From contig VFYV01000001.1 of NCBI GenBank assembly GCA_016871395.1, forward strand, positions 186,001-250,000: a DNA stretch of 64,000 bases. The letters run 5' to 3'. This stretch comes from Actinomycetota bacterium. GTDB taxonomy: Bacteria > Actinomycetota > Acidimicrobiia > Acidimicrobiales > Ilumatobacteraceae. The translations under genes and the position numbers were made by a program. Each line of letters begins with the position of its first letter. The first letter of the stretch is position 1. The notes under the pieces are model-generated. The model made no database searches, was not told the DNA's origin, and saw nothing but the letters and a program-made list of their open reading frames with translations. Below, one piece after another: positions 58,401 through 64,000 of the stretch.

Positions 58401-59157
58401 TCCGCTCGTCATCGACGCGGTCACGTTGAGATCGGCCCGCGCCACGTCGGCCTCACCGGTGACTTCGGTCGTCGTCGACACCCGCCGCACCTCGCGCACC
58501 GCCGATGTTCCGATCTGCGCGAACACGATCTGTTGGGTTGAATCGACCGACGGATGGAACACCGGATGGGACGCCACGTTGGCCGGCGAGACCCTCGATG
58601 CGCCGGTCGCCAGCGCCGCCGGACGAGGCACATGGACCCTGGTGTCCGGGCAACGGGGGGAACTGAACGCTCGCTGGACTCCCCAACGGCTGATGTGGAT
58701 CGGCATCACCGTGTCGGCCGTGTCGGCCATCGCCGCCCTGGTCGTTCTGGCCGCCGGACTCGTCTCACCCACGGCACGACGGCGAACTTTGGGACGGTCC
58801 CTCGAAGAGGTGACTCCCCGCGCGAATCCGACGACTCGACGACCCGTTGCTGCGGCCCTGACGTGCGGCGCGGTCGTCGCCATCGTCGTGCACCCTCTGG
58901 CCGGGGTGCTCGTCGCCGCGGTCACCATGCTCGAACGGCGAGGGCCAGCGATCCTCGACCACGCACTGGTGGGCTTGGTGGGCCTCGGATACGTCTACGT
59001 GTTGATCCAGCAGGTCCGGTACGGCACCCCGCACGGCTTCGGCTGGCCGGGGGCGTACGGCAAGGTTCACGGCGCGGTGATGTTGGGAGCGGTCGCCTAC
59101 GCGCTGCGACTCGCACGGGACCGCACCACGGCGTCCGGTAGATTTCCTTCTTCGTGA
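55492..59157 (+). CDS. AftD-like alpha-(1->3)-arabinofuranosyltransferase (DUF3367-type) with discoidin/CBM-like module
   Basis: 1221 aa from ATG overlapping the previous stop (TGATG); multi-TM N-terminus with GDTKLYLYLDPWRLM; C-terminal half contains MAVDGDPATSWLVGWGRDPVGQILEI. Confidence 0.8.
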   Translation: MRGARSWIERNRLLVSLALFAYLPLLLTATGRVPGDTKLYLYLDPWRLMSDAPFSWDSRQFGGWVPHQNVGYLWPSGPWFGLFDLVGVPDWVAHRLWMATLLFVAGAGIVHLGRRFGLNSTMVAVAAFAYQFSPYVLPYISRTSALLLPWALLGWIVAATHRFTLERRWSALAVFALLIVSSGGLNATALLVIAPGPIAVIVDAAWRRRVSMRSALLSAVTLGLTAIAASAWWLAGLVVQGRHGSAVLSYTEALPSTAATSTAPEVLRGLGYWLFYDRNDVVPLTSAASDYQTSPVVIVAGAILVLAGLWGLRSLSSSVRRTLALTLAAGVVLAVGAHPYSSPSPAWSLLVDDPRGALSLALRSSTRAVPLITMALAFGLGRTVDLLRRRALDASRPRWAAAMVPVAVALVMINLPALWTGRLVDPVMERPESIPSAWTDAARLLDERFDDGRRGAVLVLPGIESAAFRWGYPVDPILPGLTKKPMLNRDWIPQGSAPHMDLLYALDDSFQNGTADPRSIAPIARLLGADTVMVVNSYQYERFGLEAPGRAASLIDGAPGLARLAEFGDPVANVAPGDDATSDPLPEIVLYQVSDPTPGYRFSDVPVVVSGDGTSLVDMAASGLIDGRSLVLHSAALDDEALRAALSASSELIVSDGNRKRAHHWRGSQDVWGATETPDDPPDDEFDNRLPVFPAAVDDGSLDVRLTTVDTSMGPTVTATTYGALLAYYPEYRPAMAVDGDPATSWLVGWGRDPVGQILEIRSPARPIETVSLRTAHHPNGVRSVTRASISVDGEAWSTVDPASPGDIIRLSEAATWLRLRIDAIEPARGVDDRRPSGWADVLSPEDSSVEFLTTPTDAVDIVGLDTPVSYRFARLRADDTDPERADPERAIHRIFHVEHDDGFVVSASARLNDGVSTVDTDCRDDLMTLDFDPVLLRVASVDGSEVRLEACEPMLLEPGSRILSTASDSPLVIDAVTLRSARATSASPVTSVVVDTRRTSRTADVPICANTICWVESTDGWNTGWDATLAGETLDAPVASAAGRGTWTLVSGQRGELNARWTPQRLMWIGITVSAVSAIAALVVLAAGLVSPTARRRTLGRSLEEVTPRANPTTRRPVAAALTCGAVVAIVVHPLAGVLVAAVTMLERRGPAILDHALVGLVGLGYVYVLIQQVRYGTPHGFGWPGAYGKVHGAVMLGAVAYALRLARDRTTASGRFPSS

Positions 59158-59885
59158 GCCTCGAACCGCGCCCCTGCCTGAGCGTCGTCGTCCCGTGCTA
59201 CAACGAGGAGGCCACCATCGAGGTGCTTCTCGGACAGGTGCTCGCCTCGCCGTGGGTCGCCGAGGTCATCGTGGTCGACGACGGCTCGCGAGATCGCTCC
59301 CGTGAAATCCTCGGAGCGATCGACGACCCTCGGGTGCGGGTGATCCTGCACGAACGCAATCAGGGCAAGGGGGCCGCATTACGCAGCGGGTTCGGTCACG
59401 CCACCTCCGAATTCGTCATCGTCCAGGACGCCGATCTGGAGTACGACCCGGGTGAGTTCTCCATCGTTCTCGAACCCCTGCTCACCAATCGCGCCGACGT
59501 GGTGTTCGGCTCGCGCTTCCTCTCTGGTCGTCCCCACCGGGTGCTGTATTTCTGGCACAGCATGGGCAATAAGTTCCTGACCCTCTTGTCGAACATGTTC
59601 ACCGACCTGAACCTCACCGACATGGAGACCTGCTACAAGTGTTTTCGACGCGAGGTCATTCAATCGATCGACATCGAGGAGGACCGCTTCGGATTCGAAC
59701 CCGAGATCACGGCCAAGTTGGCCCGCGGTCGTTGGCGCATCTTTGAAGTCGGTATCTCGTACTCGGGTCGTACCTACGACGAGGGCAAGAAGATCGGCTG
59801 GCGCGACGGCGTGCGGGCCATCTACTGCATTATTCGTTACTCGTCGCTCGGCGAGAAGTACCTCAAGGACCTGCTCGACCGCTGA
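59154..59885 (+). CDS. Glycosyltransferase family 2
   Basis: LSVVVPCYNEEATIEVLLGQVL; VIVVDDGSRDRSREIL; VIVQDADLEYDPGEF; GTGA overlap with the preceding gene. Confidence 0.93.
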   Translation: MSLEPRPCLSVVVPCYNEEATIEVLLGQVLASPWVAEVIVVDDGSRDRSREILGAIDDPRVRVILHERNQGKGAALRSGFGHATSEFVIVQDADLEYDPGEFSIVLEPLLTNRADVVFGSRFLSGRPHRVLYFWHSMGNKFLTLLSNMFTDLNLTDMETCYKCFRREVIQSIDIEEDRFGFEPEITAKLARGRWRIFEVGISYSGRTYDEGKKIGWRDGVRAIYCIIRYSSLGEKYLKDLLDR

Positions 59886-59887
59886 TC

Positions 59888-60625
59888 TCAACCGCGACGG
59901 ATCGCGGCCAACAGTCGCCGCCCGCGGTGCACGAGTCCCCATCGGGTGACGAGAAGCATCGACTCGGCGATGATCCGACCCGACATTTTCGACGTGCCGA
60001 GTTCGCGCTCCTTGAACCGGATCGGGACCTCGACGATCGTGAACCTCATGCGCGACAGTCGCAGGACGAGTTCAGTCAGGAACGCGTACCCGTCGGCGCG
60101 CGTGGTCTCCGGGGCGATGGCCGCCAAGGCCGAGGTTCGATAGGCCCGAAAACCCGACGTACAGTCCCGGACCCGAACCCCCAGCAAGGCACCGGTGTAG
60201 GAGTTGCCCCATCGGGACAGCAGACGACGGTGCAGCGGCCAGTTGACGGTGCCACCTCCACGCACGTAGCGCGAGCCGACCACGGCATCAGCTCCCGCTT
60301 CGATCGCCCGCAACATGTCGGGGATGACCGCCGGATCGTGGGAAAAGTCCACGTCCATGGTGACGATCACATCGTTCGACCCGGCGAGCACGTGGGCGAA
60401 ACCGTGGCGGTAGGCGTTACCGAGGCCCTGCTTTCCGGGACGATGGATCACTTCGACCCCGGCCAGTTCACCGGCCAGTTCGTCGGCGATGAGTCCGGTG
60501 CCATCGGGACTGTTGTCGTCGACGATCACCATGGCAATGTCGGGATCCACCTCGCGTAACCGCGACACCATGGGACGAAGGTTCTCCGACTCGTTGTAGG
60601 TGGGCAACACCACGCAAACCCGCAC
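59888..60625 (-). CDS. Polyprenol monophosphomannose synthase-like GT2
   Basis: VCVVLPTYNESENLRPMVSRLREVDPDIAMVIVDDNSPDGTG; VIVTMDVDFSHDPAVIPDML; RFKERELGTSKMSGRIIAES. Confidence 0.9.
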   Translation of the reverse strand: MRVCVVLPTYNESENLRPMVSRLREVDPDIAMVIVDDNSPDGTGLIADELAGELAGVEVIHRPGKQGLGNAYRHGFAHVLAGSNDVIVTMDVDFSHDPAVIPDMLRAIEAGADAVVGSRYVRGGGTVNWPLHRRLLSRWGNSYTGALLGVRVRDCTSGFRAYRTSALAAIAPETTRADGYAFLTELVLRLSRMRFTIVEVPIRFKERELGTSKMSGRIIAESMLLVTRWGLVHRGRRLLAAIRRG

Positions 60626-60678
60626 GTCGTCAAACTACTCTTTCGTTTCGTTCGGACCGGACTCCCCGAACGGGCCAC

Positions 60679-62499
60679 TCACTCGCCGAAAGCGGTCACC
60701 TTCGCACCGGCCTGCGCGCGGAACACCGACACCGGTTGCCCCAGGCGGATCAACGCACGCACGTCGTCGGCCACGTCGGGCTCGAGCGGCGGCTCGGCGA
60801 ACACCAGGGAGGCTCCCGGCCGCTCGAGTGACGCGATCAGGTCGTCGCGACCGGTGCGCTCGAGACCGGCGCGGATCTTGGCAAATAGTTCGATCGCGCG
60901 CTGCTCTTGCGTACGCGAGCGAGGATTGGCCGAAGCGATCTCCTCGAGGTTCGGATCGAGGCGTGCCCGCTCGATGGGCCGGCCCACCACGACCCAGAGG
61001 ACGAAATCAACCTCCTCCTCGCGCGCCACCCGATGGGGAAGTGCGGCGGCGGCGAACTGGAGGTCGACTTTGACCTCGAATCCCGAACGACCTAGTTCGA
61101 GCAACGTGCCAAAGCCGGTGGCATTCAAGGTGTAGGGGTCGTACATGCGAATCAAATATCGATACGAGGGATCCAGCTCGTCACGGAGTTCAGGTGCCAG
61201 CATCGAAATGATTCGCGAGTCCGTGGCCCCCGGGAGCCGCAATCCCCCGATCGCCTGCCCGGTGGTGACACCGAGCAGCCCGACGGCGCACAACGCAGCG
61301 ACCACGTGGGCCGGACGCCACCCGACCGCCGGCGGGAGAACACCGCCAAGGAGTATCCGAAGACAGAGCATCGCATTCATTGCCGCCAGTACCCAGAACC
61401 AACGAATCGTGTATTCGTAGTAGGGCCCGAAAACACGAGTGACCGAGAGAGCCCCAACACCGATCACCGCGTTCGTCATCGACAACAGACGCCACTCGAT
61501 GGTCCCGCGGCTACGACGCAGGGCCCAGACCGTCAGGCTCACCATCAGGATGAAACCGGGCCACCGCAACCAACTGTCATTCGAGACATGTATACGCGGC
61601 CCCAACGACCAGGGCCCGAACACGTTGTACTGCGTGGTGACGATTCGCCCGACCAGCGACAAAGCAATGTACGGCTCGTCAGGCGACGTGAAATGCTCGC
61701 GCAGGATGGTCAGGTTTCCCGGCACGCGTCGCAACTGATCGACGACGGGCGCCAACCACATGACGATCGTGGCCACCAATCCCCCGATGATGGGAAAGCG
61801 CCAAACTCCCCGTTCTGATCGCGTGTCGACGAGTAGCACGACCAACGCCATCAGGAGTGCGGCCACCACGATTACCAAATAACCGGCGTGACACTGCACA
61901 CAATACGAACCCACCGCCACTGCGATCACCCAACACCAGCAGCGCTTTCGTCGACTCGAATCGGTATCGGGCGCCACCACGTCGAACAACAACAACATCA
62001 ACACAACGAAGGGCAAAAAAGCCATCCAGACGTTCCATGGCTCGACCATGAAATCACTCCCCGACGAACGCAGGAGTAGCAAAATCGCCACTCCCGAGAT
62101 CGCACCCGCCCACCGACCCCAACGTCGAATCACCAGCCACACCGCGGCCAGGATGGATACCAGATGGACCACCACCACCGAGGTCATCAGGGCCGCACTA
62201 CTGCGACCACCGAGGGCGTACACCGGGTACAGGGCGAACCACAGGCTCGGGCCGGGATGCGACCCCTGAAAACCCGAGTCGTCGACGATTCGACCCGCCG
62301 CGCCCACCAAGGGCGGCTTGCTCCAGAATCCCCTCATGTGCAACTCGGCTTGCGCCATGTCCCCGCAGGGAAACCACCGCGCGCCACCTAGGAGAACGAT
62401 CAAGGCCGCAAACATCGGAATCGATACGAGCACCGCGATCAGCATGGCCGCGGGAAGAGGAGCGAGGTTCCGCGGCGCCCAACGAAACGACGACGTCAC
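60679..62499 (-). CDS. Large multi-TM protein, putative GT-C-fold glycosyltransferase
   Basis: 606 aa, many TM segments; extracytoplasmic GDMAQAELHMRGF after TM1 and SHPGPSLWFALYPVYALGG. Confidence 0.6.
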   Translation of the reverse strand: MTSSFRWAPRNLAPLPAAMLIAVLVSIPMFAALIVLLGGARWFPCGDMAQAELHMRGFWSKPPLVGAAGRIVDDSGFQGSHPGPSLWFALYPVYALGGRSSAALMTSVVVVHLVSILAAVWLVIRRWGRWAGAISGVAILLLLRSSGSDFMVEPWNVWMAFLPFVVLMLLLFDVVAPDTDSSRRKRCWCWVIAVAVGSYCVQCHAGYLVIVVAALLMALVVLLVDTRSERGVWRFPIIGGLVATIVMWLAPVVDQLRRVPGNLTILREHFTSPDEPYIALSLVGRIVTTQYNVFGPWSLGPRIHVSNDSWLRWPGFILMVSLTVWALRRSRGTIEWRLLSMTNAVIGVGALSVTRVFGPYYEYTIRWFWVLAAMNAMLCLRILLGGVLPPAVGWRPAHVVAALCAVGLLGVTTGQAIGGLRLPGATDSRIISMLAPELRDELDPSYRYLIRMYDPYTLNATGFGTLLELGRSGFEVKVDLQFAAAALPHRVAREEEVDFVLWVVVGRPIERARLDPNLEEIASANPRSRTQEQRAIELFAKIRAGLERTGRDDLIASLERPGASLVFAEPPLEPDVADDVRALIRLGQPVSVFRAQAGAKVTAFGE

Positions 62500-62508
62500 C
62501 GCACCAGT

Positions 62509-63678
62509 CTACCGACCGCGTTCACGACGCCGACGGCGCACGATTTGGGCGTGCAGTGGCTCGAGCACTCCCACCGCCAACGCGTCCCACGAGAGGGTGC
62601 GCGCGCGCCCCTCGGCGCCCGACGACAAACGCGCACGCAACTCGCTGTTGGTCAGCACGTCGGCCATGGCCTCTCCTAGTAGGTCGATGGGAGCGAGAAT
62701 CCCGGTTCGACCATGTAGTACCGAGCAACGATGCCCGCTGATGTCGGTGGCCACCGCCGGAGTGCCACACCCCGCGGCTTCGGTGAGAGCAAGACCCCAG
62801 CCCTCGGCGAGCGACGCCGATACGACGATCCAGGAACGCCGGTAGTGATCTCGCAACACCGTGCGCTCTACTCGACCGGTCAGAGTCACCCAGGTGGCAT
62901 CGTGGTCCCGAACCCAAGCTTCGATCGCTCCCCGCTCGGGCCCGTCTCCCACCAAGGTCAAGGTCGCGTCCGGCACCCGTTCACGAACTCGCCGAACCTG
63001 CTCCAGAAGATCCAAGAAGCGCTTCACCGGCGCCTGACGACCTACGGCGAGAATTGAGGGGTGCTTCGTCTTGTCACCCCCTGGTGAGAAGAAATCGTCC
63101 ACACCGACCGGTCCGGTCGACACCATTTCGGGCTTCCACCCGAGCCGCATCAATTCGTGGTGGGTGTCGATCGATGTGGTCACCGTGGGGGTTCGCCGGT
63201 ACAGCGGGGGTGCGAGGCGGGTTTCGATCATTCGTCCGAGCGCGGCGATCGGTCGAGGAAACAACTGGTTCCACATCGGACCGTGAATGTGGTGCAGAAC
63301 CAGGATCCGAGGCCTGTGACACCACAGCGGCGACAGCCACGGGACCCCATTCCAAATCTCGACCAAGGCGTCGTACGGTCCCATGCGACCGAGGGTCTCC
63401 GATATCGCCACCCGGGGGAAGACCGTCATTCGACCACCCCGACGCACGACGTCGTAGCCATGACGTTCATCGACCCGGGGGCGACCGACCGCATGAGACG
63501 TGCGGTGCATCACCGACAACCCTGCCTCTTGCCAACGACGCATGAACTCATCGGCATGATTTTCCGAGCCCCCCGCCTCGTCATCAGCCAGGTCGCGCCA
63601 CGCCAAAACATGGACTCGTCGAACACCTCGATCGACCATGTCGGTCACCATGCCGCTCAAGCGGTCGGACTGCGACAT
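62509..63678 (-). CDS. Glycosyltransferase family 4
   Basis: VHVLAWRDLADDEAGGSENHADEFMRRWQEAGLSV; ILAVGRQAPVKRFLDLLEQVRRV; LTEAAGCGTPAVATDISGHR; start MSQSDRL overlapping the upstream stop by 1 bp. Confidence 0.9.
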   Translation of the reverse strand: MSQSDRLSGMVTDMVDRGVRRVHVLAWRDLADDEAGGSENHADEFMRRWQEAGLSVMHRTSHAVGRPRVDERHGYDVVRRGGRMTVFPRVAISETLGRMGPYDALVEIWNGVPWLSPLWCHRPRILVLHHIHGPMWNQLFPRPIAALGRMIETRLAPPLYRRTPTVTTSIDTHHELMRLGWKPEMVSTGPVGVDDFFSPGGDKTKHPSILAVGRQAPVKRFLDLLEQVRRVRERVPDATLTLVGDGPERGAIEAWVRDHDATWVTLTGRVERTVLRDHYRRSWIVVSASLAEGWGLALTEAAGCGTPAVATDISGHRCSVLHGRTGILAPIDLLGEAMADVLTNSELRARLSSGAEGRARTLSWDALAVGVLEPLHAQIVRRRRRERGR

Positions 63679-63986
63679 CACTGCACCGTGGCCACGATCA
63701 GGCGCGCCACTCGCTGTTGCCCGGCCGCAGTCAATCCGTTCTCGTCCCGCACGATGACGTAGCCGGGGTTGACCCCCTCGAAAACACAGTCGTCCCACCA
63801 CAAGCAGTCGACACGTTCTCTCACGACGGTTGGCTCTCCGATCAACGATGTCGGGTCGACGATGGTGACCCCCCGATCGATCAACGCGCGCACCACGGGA
63901 TCGTCCCTGTCACCGCCCTCGAGCCCGACCACCACCAAGACTCGAACATCCATCGTCTCGACGCCGTCGATAACCCGATCCGCCAC
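63678..63986 (-). CDS. Small hypothetical protein in glycosyltransferase cluster (start may lie elsewhere or outside window)
   Basis: 102 aa, TGATG coupling to the GT4 gene. Confidence 0.5.
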   Translation of the reverse strand: MADRVIDGVETMDVRVLVVVGLEGGDRDDPVVRALIDRGVTIVDPTSLIGEPTVVRERVDCLWWDDCVFEGVNPGYVIVRDENGLTAAGQQRVARLIVATVQ

Positions 63987-64000
63987 GACGCTCGCCTCAT

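Noticed and set aside
1-64000. CRISPR arrays, transposases, integrases or prophage
   Set aside because: No regularly spaced direct repeats, DDE or tyrosine-recombinase motifs, or phage structural genes noticed; the tRNA-Pro has no adjacent integrase or duplicated 3' end that I could see.

Overview
High-GC, gene-dense actinobacterial chromosome segment, probably Acidimicrobiia-like judging from gene content (inference). I see about 57 credible protein genes, one tRNA-Pro(GGG) and no convincing rRNA, CRISPR array or mobile element. The core is a complete Pup-proteasome locus (ARC/mpa, dop, pup, prcB, prcA, pafA) between trmI and tatB-like/tatC/helY. The arrangement recalls Mycobacterium, but pafB/pafC are absent and lepB plus a GDPD gene sit in their place. 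The rest is housekeeping (der, ispH, PBP4-type carboxypeptidase), fatty-acid/CoA metabolism, two ABC transporter loci, purine-salvage-type enzymes, and an envelope glycosyltransferase cluster with an AftD-like arabinofuranosyltransferase. Main points for follow-up: (i) a double-length ThyX-like protein whose two halves each keep a different part of the ThyX signature; (ii) convergent genes repeatedly abutting stop-to-stop at palindromic TGATCA, twice inside hairpins; (iii) PrcB with Ala instead of Gly before the catalytic Thr, and Pup already ending in GGE; (iv) an SGNH-like lipoprotein lacking the catalytic Ser and His; (v) a stand-alone lipid-kinase C-terminal domain; (vi) a perfect 15-bp palindrome upstream of a solute-binding protein gene. 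All calls come from reading the sequence; no database search was run.
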